From positions 1-47,440 of IMG/VR virus record IMGVR_UViG_3300010885_072353: a stretch of 47,440 nt of DNA; one strand, written 5' to 3'. This document shows, in pieces, positions 1 to 8,400 of the stretch. The notes beneath the pieces were generated by a model. The model saw nothing but the letters and a program-made list of their open reading frames with translations, had not been told where the DNA came from and ran no database searches. The position numbers and the translations under genes are program-made. The number at the start of each line of letters is the position of its first letter. Position 1 is the stretch's first letter. The DNA is from a virus.

Positions 1-140
1 ACCTTACGTCTTGTGCTGATTGTAGGTTCAAGCTCAGCAAATAACAAAGAAATAGCAGCCTCCATGGCGTGAAGATCGACTTTATTATCTTCAAACCATT
101 GCTTTGAACTCTTTGTAGGTTTTAACTTAAAAACAATCAT
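1..140 (-). CDS. Hypothetical protein, cut by window edge
   Basis: An open frame starts at ATG 140-138 and runs off the left edge without a stop, giving at least 46 residues. The product begins MIVFKLKPTKSSKQWFEDNK and continues with an amphipathic stretch containing AMEAAISLLFAEL. I do not recognise the family. It is divergent from the small plus-strand gene at 180, with 39 bases between the two starts, so that gap must hold both promoters. No Shine-Dalgarno sequence is visible. The call rests on the uninterrupted frame and the divergent, tightly packed context, so the true length and function are unknown. Confidence 0.5.
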   Translation of the reverse strand, partial: MIVFKLKPTKSSKQWFEDNKVDLHAMEAAISLLFAELEPTISTRRK

Positions 141-147
141 GATGGAT

Positions 148-175
148 TTTACCTATTACTATAATAATATATTAT
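148..175 (+). promoter_or_regulatory. Weak candidate sigma70-like promoter for the gene at 180
   Basis: TTTACC (148-153), a 16-base spacer and TATTAT (170-175) lie just before the start at 180. The spacer equals that of the clearer early promoters in this window, but the -35 match is poor and the region is generally AT-rich. Confidence 0.25.
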
Positions 176-179
176 ATAA

Positions 180-374
180 ATGGAAAACACAACTACAAAT
201 GCTGATGAACTTATAGAAGTCGTAACAGAACTTACAATATCTGATGTCAAGACTTTAGATTTTATTGTCGATGCATGTCTCGATCTCAATATATTCGCAG
301 ATGTCAGTAAGCCGATTGTTCAAACACTTAGTGCAAAGTTAAAGTCGCTTGTAAAGAATTTAGATACAGCCTGA
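180..374 (+). CDS. Small hypothetical acidic protein (64 aa)
   Basis: The product is a 64-residue, mostly helical, acidic protein with no recognised domain, cysteine cluster, signal peptide or membrane segment. The ATG at 180 is the only reasonable start and lies directly after a very AT-rich stretch, without a Shine-Dalgarno sequence. The gene is followed after 40 bases by another small plus-strand gene. Function is unknown. It is kept as real because it fills its interval, has a sensible start and nothing competes on the other strand. An early phage accessory protein is a guess from size and position only. Confidence 0.5.
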   Translation: MENTTTNADELIEVVTELTISDVKTLDFIVDACLDLNIFADVSKPIVQTLSAKLKSLVKNLDTA

Positions 375-396
375 TAAACAACTTGTGACATTATTT

Positions 397-404
397 CTTA
401 AATA
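397..404 (+). promoter_or_regulatory. T4-type late promoter box CTTAAATA
   Basis: CTTAAATA ends 10 bases before ATG 415. T4-like geometry would put transcription start near 410, leaving a leader of about 5 bases. This favours ATG 415 over the in-frame codons at 385 and 406. Confidence 0.5.
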
Positions 405-414
405 TATGTATATA

Positions 415-624
415 ATGTCAACTCTAACCGCCATAGCTTCCGTCTGCGAAGAGTTTACTGAAACTATGCTTGTTGATCACAAGAAAAATAGCATCATTGT
501 CAATGTTAAAAAGCAGTGGTTTGCTACATTGAATCGTCGTTTAGCTTCAATGCGCTGTACACTAGTACATAAATCTCCTATTAGTAACGGTTATACTTGC
601 ACATATCTTTATATTGAGAGCTAG
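415..624 (+). CDS. Small hypothetical basic protein (69 aa)
   Basis: The product starts MSTLTAIASVCEEF and is 69 residues long, with a basic middle part and no domain I recognise. The frame is open from GTG 385, and ATG 406 is also in frame, but the late-type box at 397-404 would place transcription start beyond both, so ATG 415 is preferred. The next gene starts 33 bases downstream on the same strand. Two cysteines (VCEEF and MRCTL) are not arranged as a zinc site. The role is unknown; a small late virion-associated or accessory protein is possible. Confidence 0.5.
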   Translation: MSTLTAIASVCEEFTETMLVDHKKNSIIVNVKKQWFATLNRRLASMRCTLVHKSPISNGYTCTYLYIES

Positions 625-657
625 CATTAGTAGACTTGTATACTATACTATTGAAAT

Positions 658-1335
658 ATGTTAGTTTTTGATGCAATTGCACACACTTATAAAAACGCGT
701 TTACTGGTGATCTCTATACATCAGCTACAACGCTCTTACATAAATTTAAAAAGCCATTTGACGCAGATAAGATGGCTGAAAGAGTAGCTAAGAAGGAAAA
801 AACTACTGTTGAAGAGATTAAAGCAAAGTGGAAAAAGTCAAATGATGAAAGTAAGGACTACGGTACACGAATTCACGCAGCAATTGAACAGTATAATAAG
901 CTTGGTACATATGATATGGATTACGTCGACGTTGTACAGGCGTATATTGACTTGAATCTTATTAATAAACACGACGAGCTATTGGTAGAGCATCAAGTAT
1001 ATACTCATGAGCATAGAATAGCGGGTACCGCTGATATTATTCGATTAGAAGATAAAGGCGGGTTTAGTATCTTTGATATTAAAACAAATAAAAAGTTTAA
1101 TCTTTATAATCAGTATAATGAATATCTTCTTTCGCCAGTTGAGCATTTAAGTGCTAGCGAGTATTCAATATATAGCTTGCAGCTCTCCCTCTACGCTTAT
1201 ATGTACCAGGGTATAACAGGTCGTAAAGTTAATCAACTCGGTGTTGTCTATTATGATCGGAACGAATGTAAGTTTATACACTACCCAATGAATTATATGA
1301 AGCACGAAATTAAAGCTATTCTCAATACACTATGA
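658..1335 (+). CDS. PD-(D/E)XK nuclease, RecB/Cas4-like
   Basis: This 225-residue protein carries the motif series of RecB-type PD-(D/E)XK nucleases. GTRIHAAIE supplies the first His (H73); GTADII gives the first metal-binding Asp (D126); FDIKT gives the D140-x-K142 pair; QLSLY (Q175 to Y179) is the QxxxY motif of the Cas4/RecB branch. Such enzymes cut or resect DNA ends. In a phage the likely jobs are recombination, host DNA degradation or processing of replication intermediates, but which one cannot be told here. It is a single domain with no helicase part. The next gene overlaps its stop by ATGA, so the two are probably translated together. A TTGAGA-19-TATACT pair upstream is too poorly spaced to call as a promoter. 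Confidence 0.85.
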   Translation: MLVFDAIAHTYKNAFTGDLYTSATTLLHKFKKPFDADKMAERVAKKEKTTVEEIKAKWKKSNDESKDYGTRIHAAIEQYNKLGTYDMDYVDVVQAYIDLNLINKHDELLVEHQVYTHEHRIAGTADIIRLEDKGGFSIFDIKTNKKFNLYNQYNEYLLSPVEHLSASEYSIYSLQLSLYAYMYQGITGRKVNQLGVVYYDRNECKFIHYPMNYMKHEIKAILNTL

Positions 1336-1811
1336 AATTTATTGATTTAATTCTTCAAAATAGTCAGATTAAGGAAGCTAAACTTTACGGCCCGTCGAAG
1401 AAAGCAGCTGAGCGACCTGAAACCGGCATTACTATACAGACGCCAGCGGCATTTCATGTTATTAAAGATTGTGCGACTTTAGCTAACAAGTATTTACCGC
1501 ACTTTGTCTTTGGACATTATGCTAACCCATTTGAAGTTCTTAAGAATAAATTCACTAAAGCTGATATCGTAGAGTTTGTAAATGAAGCAAACTCTGATAT
1601 TGTACTACATCAGCTATTATCTCTTATTTTATATAAGATTGACAAGTCACTACCACATCTAACACGTGTTGAGCCTGTTGCTATAACAACTATTGCTACG
1701 TCAAATTCAGCGGATCCCTATGGTGATTATGAATCATACGGTATAACCACTAATACCGCAACTGCAAGTCAAGATCCAGTTACAATTCTATGTAACGCAT
1801 TTGGAGTCTAA
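1332..1811 (+). CDS. Hypothetical protein with possible capsid-targeting N-terminus
   Basis: The ATG overlaps the stop of the nuclease gene (ATGA at 1332-1335), which points to translational coupling. The 159-residue product begins MKFIDLILQNSQIKEAKLYG. The IKE-A at residues 13-16 fits the (L/I)xE cleavage consensus of T4-type prohead proteases, and MKFIDLIL resembles the short amphipathic head of T4 internal proteins. The rest has a helical middle and a Thr/Ser/Ala-rich tail from about residue 118. No catalytic motif is visible. It might be a minor internal head protein, or the match may be chance, because no late promoter box sits in front of it. Confidence 0.55.
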   Translation: MKFIDLILQNSQIKEAKLYGPSKKAAERPETGITIQTPAAFHVIKDCATLANKYLPHFVFGHYANPFEVLKNKFTKADIVEFVNEANSDIVLHQLLSLILYKIDKSLPHLTRVEPVAITTIATSNSADPYGDYESYGITTNTATASQDPVTILCNAFGV

Positions 1812-1812
1812 C

Positions 1813-1820
1813 AATAAATA
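1813..1820 (+). promoter_or_regulatory. T4-type late promoter box AATAAATA
   Basis: AATAAATA ends 9 bases before ATG 1830, predicting a leader of only about 4 bases for the Dps-like gene. It lies just after the stop of the preceding gene. Confidence 0.55.
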
Positions 1821-1829
1821 TAAGAGATA

Positions 1830-2189
1830 ATGAATTTAATTTCTCCATTTTTAAAGATTCAAAACCAGTTAAGAATTTTTCATTGGCAAACGACTAGTTA
1901 TGCTCAGCACAAAGCGTTTGGCAAGGCTTATGAGCAACTCGACGAGCTTATCGATAGTTTTGTTGAGGTGTTTATGGGTAAGAATGGGCGGTCTAAAGCT
2001 AGTCTCAGGTATACAATTGAATTAGATAACCTTGGTGAGGATTACGTTTCAGTTGTTGACTCGTATATTGATTACCTATTAGGTTTGAATAATGAGCTCG
2101 ATCAGTCTAATGATTCTGATCTTCTTAATATAAGAGATGAAATGCTTGCTACATTAAACCGTCTCAAGTATCTTTTAACACTCAGTTGA
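1830..2189 (+). CDS. Short Dps/ferritin-like protein
   Basis: The 119-residue, all-helical product has the shape of a ferritin-like half-bundle. The pattern H18-W19, H27, D38, D42-x3-E46 follows the H...H...D-x3-E ferroxidase pattern of Dps proteins, which mineralise iron and shield DNA. It differs from bacterial Dps in being shorter (Dps is usually 150-180 residues) and in having nine rather than about twelve residues between the two histidines. Proteins of this kind occur in T4-like phages, but I cannot assign a named family with certainty. The gene has a late-type promoter, suggesting a virion or late-infection role. It ends one base before the convergent stop of the 1075-residue baseplate-region gene. 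Confidence 0.6.
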   Translation: MNLISPFLKIQNQLRIFHWQTTSYAQHKAFGKAYEQLDELIDSFVEVFMGKNGRSKASLRYTIELDNLGEDYVSVVDSYIDYLLGLNNELDQSNDSDLLNIRDEMLATLNRLKYLLTLS

Positions 2190-2190
2190 T

Positions 2191-5100
2191 TTATTTTTTC
2201 GGTCCGAATGTAAACGTATTATCGTCGGTATCAAGATAACCCGCTACAGACCCTAGTATTGTAAGGGTATCGAGGTAAGGTGTATCTATTCGCGCACCGT
2301 CGGGGAGAGTATTACTAAAGTTAATATGATATACGTCTGTTGCGGGCTTGTGCATTGTCGTCGTTAAATCTTGTATTGTATCATTTACAAATCTAAATCT
2401 ATTTGTAAAGATATAAAAACTATTTGCAATATCTTTACCGAGGTAAGTTAATGTAAAGTATCCGGTATCTTTACTATAGTTTAATACAGGTTTTTCGATT
2501 TCTGTAATATTAAGTTCGAGGTTTTTTCCGTATAGTGAGAATGCGCTTAATTCACTGAATGTAAGGTTATTAATGTCTCCTGTAGGATAAGCGCGGAGTA
2601 CTTCTCTGTTAGTTAAATTGATTGTATATATTGTTGGGTAAATAACGCGATAATTCGTAGCACTCATTTGATTGAGCAATGTTGTTACGCAAACGGTTAA
2701 TATCTTTGTCTGTTCGTCAAACCAGACAGTAGAAAACTTTTCGAGGGGTGTACTGCTACCTCTTTGTATAGGGTCAAAAGCTCGGACCGATCCCATTACT
2801 TGATTAGTCTCGTAATCAAATTCAATTTTGTCGAAAATAAGATAGTTTTCTGTTTCAATCTGGAGAGTATCAAAATAAAGATCAAAGTTAATAACTTTAT
2901 TATATAGTTCTGTTTGTATAGCTTGTGGGTAATTAATAAATGTCGCACTTAACGTAGATGATATTGGTCCAATAATTGTGCTAGCTGCGTTTCTATAATA
3001 AAAATCACCATATTCTACGTTTCGTGTGTAATAGAGTGAGTTCTTTGCTGTGTTAATACCTGATAACGAGGTATCTAGTTTTGTATCTCTATTTGTAAGC
3101 CGTTTATCGATATAGTTAGAAAGCTCAATATATGAGTATGTGTAACTTTGTACTAAACCACATGGTTCAGCTGCCAATAGCGGGTCCCAAAACGCGTTTC
3201 CGTCATAATCAACCACATTTATATTAGGTGAAGGTAGAACTGTAAAATCGGGATCGTAAGTAAATGTAGCTACTTCATAAGGTGCACTAGCGTTAAAGGC
3301 ACCGTCAGCTAATTCGTTATAATATAAACGTGAACTAATTGGTGTATAACCAGGATCATCGCTTGAGTAATCAGGCAGAAGAGCGTTATCGCTGCGTGTA
3401 AAAAACGCACCATCGCGGACTACGCAGCTATATTCATCTGCTAAATCTAACGTTGTAAATACATCGTTTCTCTTGAAATCATATGATTCTATTACTATGC
3501 CGTTTTCATCGTCATATGTTGAAAAACTTGCGCCATTATCAATGATGTAATTTAGTGTGTGACCCGCTCTTCCTGGAACTACATATTGACTATCAATGCT
3601 AACCCTACTATATATAGGAATATAATTTACAACGTTTTCAGTAAAGCTAGTTCTCAATACTACACCTGTATAGACTGCTGATAAGTTATATATTGAATAG
3701 TTTGGGTGCGAATTTGCTGTATTGTAATCAACAAAATCAGGATATGCAGCGGTATTGAACCAAAAACCATCGAATATTAAATCTAAAACTTTATTTGCAG
3801 CGGGTGTCGCAGCAAATTGTTTATTAATAGTCGTTTTATACAAACCGTATTCATTTCCATATACATCATTTTTATACTGAAACAAATTTTTATTAATAGA
3901 TAATAAACTCTTGAACCTACTATTAATAGGAAATTGACTGACTGAGACCAAAGGAAACGCATCTGCATTACTCCATATGGTATCCATGTCGCCGGAGAAA
4001 AAGTCTTGCGAATCGATATATCTCGACACGCCAAAGCTAGGGTGATCTAATGTCTGTTCTCTTGCTTGATACGCGCGAAATGTTTGATAGTATGGGTCGG
4101 TAGCAACATCACCAAATCTATATTGATTGGAAAAATCAATTTTATTAAAATAGTTTTCCTCGAAAAATGTAATAGGCGATTGAAAGGTAAGTTTTGTATT
4201 ACCGGATATATTACCATATTTCGCGGGATCAGGAAAATAGTATACAGAGTCGGGTTGAAGTTTTGTAATATCAATTGACGCTGTAAACTTAAAATTTGTA
4301 AAGTTAGATAAACCGATTTTATCGGGTTTAAAAAATAAGCCAACTTCTTTTGCTGTCTTTAAAAATTCTTGACTTGGAATTGCAGCGATAGTTGGATAGC
4401 GCTTATTTAATACGTTCGCAAATTCACTGTTCGCAGTGAATAGTGTTCCTGATGTGTAAGCGTTTGTCGTGGAAGTAGCGATATAATAATAATCGACACC
4501 CATGTATTTCGATAATTCAAGTGCTTGATTTTGTAAATTTAAATTGCTTACATTTCCGTCATTAACTGTAGAGATATAATCTCTGTCTTTTAATAAATTA
4601 AGTTGTGATGAATTGACTAATGGATCAATTCTAAGACTAGATCCTATTTCTTTTGTAAAGAAAGGATAGGATAATATTGCTTTGACTATACTTTGATCGA
4701 TATTGAGATAAAGATATGGATCCAGATCTACCTGATTGGCGCTAAATAGATCATTACGTAGCCCTGATGACACATTATACGCTGAAGCTGGTAACGTTGG
4801 ACTGACATCATAATAATCAGTATACGTGTCATATAGGTCCTCTACATCAATAATAAGATTATTGCTAATAGCGGAAAGCGATATATGTGTAGAGTTTAAC
4901 TTAGCAGCAACATCTTGGGTTTCAAGAAATTTAGTAATCGATACGTATAATAATTTCTCTATACCGACATTTGAACCTTTTAAATTATATAAAAGTGTAG
5001 ATGCCTGAACATCTTCACGCAAACCACAATAATAAAGGCAAATATCTTTTATCTTCTTTGCGAAAAACGGCACGGCAATAGCTAGATCGCGCGAATTTGT

Positions 5101-5418
5101 TACATCGAGGTGTTGTAAGTATCTTCGCTCATCATCGGACGAATAATTAATGATAATATCGTTAATAAGATCGTTATAACGATCTTGTATACCTTGAGTT
5201 CGATTCTCTCTTGCTGCACTATTTGCCTCATACCAGTTATTAAGGTATGATTGATAGCGAGATAAAAATTCGTTTGTTGTTGTAAAGAGCTGTGTATTAT
5301 GCTTGAGCCAATCAGTAAACGTTAGTGGTTGTAATCGATCAATAGGATTTACCGGCTTTTTTAAAGCCGTTATCGAATTACTAAGCCTTTCATCTATAAA
5401 TTGTAATGTATCGGCCAT
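2191..5418 (-). CDS. Large baseplate-region structural protein (1075 aa)
   Basis: The 1075-residue product is the last gene of the gp25-gp6 baseplate block and has its own late-type promoter overlapping the stop of the gene before it. Residues 1 to about 130 are helical and rich in Trp, Tyr and charged residues; the rest is Tyr-, Ser-, Asn- and Thr-rich beta sequence typical of phage tail and receptor-binding proteins. There is no transmembrane segment or enzyme motif. Length and position match the slot of T4 gp7 or gp10, long wedge proteins following gp6, but I see no sequence identity that would prove this. Baseplate wedge or tail-fibre attachment protein is the working call. FIDER near the N-terminus fits the prohead cleavage pattern only by chance. 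Confidence 0.6.
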   Translation of the reverse strand: MADTLQFIDERLSNSITALKKPVNPIDRLQPLTFTDWLKHNTQLFTTTNEFLSRYQSYLNNWYEANSAARENRTQGIQDRYNDLINDIIINYSSDDERRYLQHLDVTNSRDLAIAVPFFAKKIKDICLYYCGLREDVQASTLLYNLKGSNVGIEKLLYVSITKFLETQDVAAKLNSTHISLSAISNNLIIDVEDLYDTYTDYYDVSPTLPASAYNVSSGLRNDLFSANQVDLDPYLYLNIDQSIVKAILSYPFFTKEIGSSLRIDPLVNSSQLNLLKDRDYISTVNDGNVSNLNLQNQALELSKYMGVDYYYIATSTTNAYTSGTLFTANSEFANVLNKRYPTIAAIPSQEFLKTAKEVGLFFKPDKIGLSNFTNFKFTASIDITKLQPDSVYYFPDPAKYGNISGNTKLTFQSPITFFEENYFNKIDFSNQYRFGDVATDPYYQTFRAYQAREQTLDHPSFGVSRYIDSQDFFSGDMDTIWSNADAFPLVSVSQFPINSRFKSLLSINKNLFQYKNDVYGNEYGLYKTTINKQFAATPAANKVLDLIFDGFWFNTAAYPDFVDYNTANSHPNYSIYNLSAVYTGVVLRTSFTENVVNYIPIYSRVSIDSQYVVPGRAGHTLNYIIDNGASFSTYDDENGIVIESYDFKRNDVFTTLDLADEYSCVVRDGAFFTRSDNALLPDYSSDDPGYTPISSRLYYNELADGAFNASAPYEVATFTYDPDFTVLPSPNINVVDYDGNAFWDPLLAAEPCGLVQSYTYSYIELSNYIDKRLTNRDTKLDTSLSGINTAKNSLYYTRNVEYGDFYYRNAASTIIGPISSTLSATFINYPQAIQTELYNKVINFDLYFDTLQIETENYLIFDKIEFDYETNQVMGSVRAFDPIQRGSSTPLEKFSTVWFDEQTKILTVCVTTLLNQMSATNYRVIYPTIYTINLTNREVLRAYPTGDINNLTFSELSAFSLYGKNLELNITEIEKPVLNYSKDTGYFTLTYLGKDIANSFYIFTNRFRFVNDTIQDLTTTMHKPATDVYHINFSNTLPDGARIDTPYLDTLTILGSVAGYLDTDDNTFTFGPKK

Positions 5419-5423
5419 GGAAA

Positions 5424-5431
5424 TATTTAGC
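5424..5431 (-). promoter_or_regulatory. T4-type late promoter box GCTAAATA over a stop codon
   Basis: GCTAAATA on the minus strand is separated by exactly 5 bases from ATG 5418, so transcription should begin on or next to the A of ATG. The TAA inside the box is also the stop codon (5427-5429) of the upstream 1381-residue gene. Confidence 0.65.
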
Positions 5432-8400
5432 TATTATATGCAATGTTGACGGCTGAGGTAAAGAGACGGTATCCTTTTGATAACTCATAACTAATGGCAT
5501 TCTGTATGATACCATTATCAGAACTCCAGGTATTATACGAACTATTAAATGGGGTAAGAGTTGTTAGCGGATTATTCCAGTCGATAATGTTGTTGTAGTA
5601 TGTATTATCCTGTACAGGATTATAATTATAAAAATTGTAGTAACTACTGATCGCTGTACCAGTAACATTATCAGGCGCTACCAGCCCCCATCCCCAATCC
5701 GGTGAATACGCTGATAGAGGTATAGGGACCCCATACATGCTTGTATCGGTGCCAATATAATTTGTGTTGACAACCTTGTATGTACCGGAGAATAATTCAT
5801 AAGCTACGATTGGCGTACCGTTTGTTATTAAACCCGTTGTTATATCAATAATCGAACTCAAATTAATGCCATACGTATTATTTGCAATAGTGGTACCACG
5901 GGAATCAAAATTTAATGCGTATGTATTTGGTCGTCCCCAGAGTACGCTCTGTTTAATAGATAATAGATCAACTAAACGTTGTATTTGCGATGGTAACGTG
6001 TAATTATGTCGCTCAAAATCAACGGTGAGTTCACGACAGAAGGATATTAATTGATTAATATTTACCTTATCGACGTCCGAATTATTATCTACGAAGTTGG
6101 CAATCTTCTCGTATACTGTTTTACCGAGTTCGTAGGGCTGTGCTTCTGCATCACCTAAAATAACACCAAGAAATTGTTCAAAGAAAACTTGCTTATCAAG
6201 CATTGTTTCCTGAAAGCGTAAAGATTTATAGTAACCGGAAGCATCCCAGTTTTCATTAATCTTCATAATACCAAATTCACCGGTCCCTGGGTATATATTG
6301 AATAAGCTCGATGCACCAGTTATTGTGCGTATTGTACTGACGGGTGCTGCATACTTGTTTAACCAGTTATATCCATTCCAGTCACCAATCGCCTGAAACT
6401 CTTGAAGACCGTCGCTGTATTGATCGACTGGTACGTTATATATACGAGGAGTCGTATAGCTACTAAGAACTGACGCTGTTGTAGTTGGTACAAAGTTGTT
6501 CATTGTAGCGCTTTTTTCTACCTGCCCACCCCATACGAATACATCGATAGGAGCTGTTGGATTATTTACAACAATACCGAAGTATGTAGAAGCAGCGGAA
6601 AACGTACCTGTTATACTAACACGATACCAATCACGAATACCCGTATACGACGCTGTTGCGCTCAGAGCACTAACACCACTACCTTGCGTAGAGGCGGATA
6701 CAAATTTTGTAGTCGTATTAAAGTCAGCATATGCCGCTACAGCGTTACTTCCTTGAAGACTGAGTCTTAAAATACTGTTATTAGTAGCACTTGTACTCAC
6801 ATATACACTAGCTGTATATGGTGTATATGTTGCATTCGTTAAAATATTATATTGATTAAAATTAGCATATCCGCTTCCCACTAAACGCGTCGCTGTGTTT
6901 GTCCAATCAGGTGCCGTTCCAGCTGTTAGTGCCGTTGTATATCCATAAACGAACCCAGGGTCATTTACTGTAGCTCGATTTGTTAAAATACTTGGATATG
7001 ATAAATTACTACCTGGCAGTAAAGATAGGTCATATGCAGTTACAGGAGGTAAGCTTGTTGTAGGAAATGTAAGCGGTAAAGTGTATGCAGGGTTAAAATT
7101 TGCAGGATCAATTGTAATAGGATTAAAGACGTAAATGGCTTTATCAAAATTATTAATTACCCAAATATTATTCGATGTGTCACAGGTGATACCACCAATA
7201 CTGCAGATATAATCAGTAGTGTTTTTACCTATACCTGCTGTATAGTCGGAGCGTTGATAAGTTACGCCGTCAACCTTTGTTAATGTTTCTATACCTTGAA
7301 TAACCCACGCGTTTTGATCGCCATCAATAGCTATATTACCGATTTGTTTAAACCCTGAGAGCGATATTAATAGATTACCGTTATTATCGTATTTGTATAG
7401 GTAGTCATTGCGATCATTGAGAGATACTCCTTTAGAGTTATGATTTGTAGCTGTAATCCATACATTACTATTTCTATCGACATGGACTTCTTCAGGAGAT
7501 ATATTATCAGGAAAATTTATAGCGGTTAATATATTAGCTGCTGTATTGTTGTTATTGGTTCCCTGATATTTAACTAAGCAACTAAAATTAGGGTTGTTAT
7601 ATGTAATCCAAACATTGTTATTAATGTCTGTGTCAATAGACGTTGGTAGAATTAAGCTTGATTCACCGTATGTTGTATCGATACCTGTAGGTGCAGTGTA
7701 TATACTATCAGGCGCTGCAACTGTTGTAACATAGCCGTTTAAAGTATCAATTTTAATAGCAGATCCACTGTCAGCAAGTGTGACCCAGAGATTATTGCTC
7801 AAATCAATTGACATGTTACTTGGAGCAGCGTAGCTTGACACGTCATTTGAGGCTGTTGAGCGATAATCCACATACGATACTATGTTATTGACGAGAGTTG
7901 GCATTGCACTTAATGCAAACTTATACACAGGTGTACTGCTTCCAGATTGCGAAGTTGTGTAATATACAGGTAGTGCATTACCATATACATCGTACTTGAC
8001 AATTTGATCGTTAACACTATCTGCAAACCAGGTCTCGTAGTCACTATCAGCTGTACTGCCTGAAGGAGCAACAGCTATAGAGTAGATGTTGCGATTATTA
8101 CCGACATTAAGTTCAGAGCTCGGTGTATCTAAAAATGATATCGTCGTTGCTCCTGTATAACCGTCTATATTTTCTTGACGTATGAGGCGTAGCGCTGAGT
8201 TATATTGTGGAATGGCTATCCAACTGACAATGGAGTCTTTATGATAATAAGCAGGGTCAAGAACATTCATTGACGCTGTAAGAACGCAATTATAGGACGG
8301 CACAGAGGCTCTAAAATACCCTTTATAGAATGCTCCCATTGATTGTGGTGCTTCTGGTACAAAGTCTTCGTAGAACGTAACACCGCTTAGAGGTAGGTAC

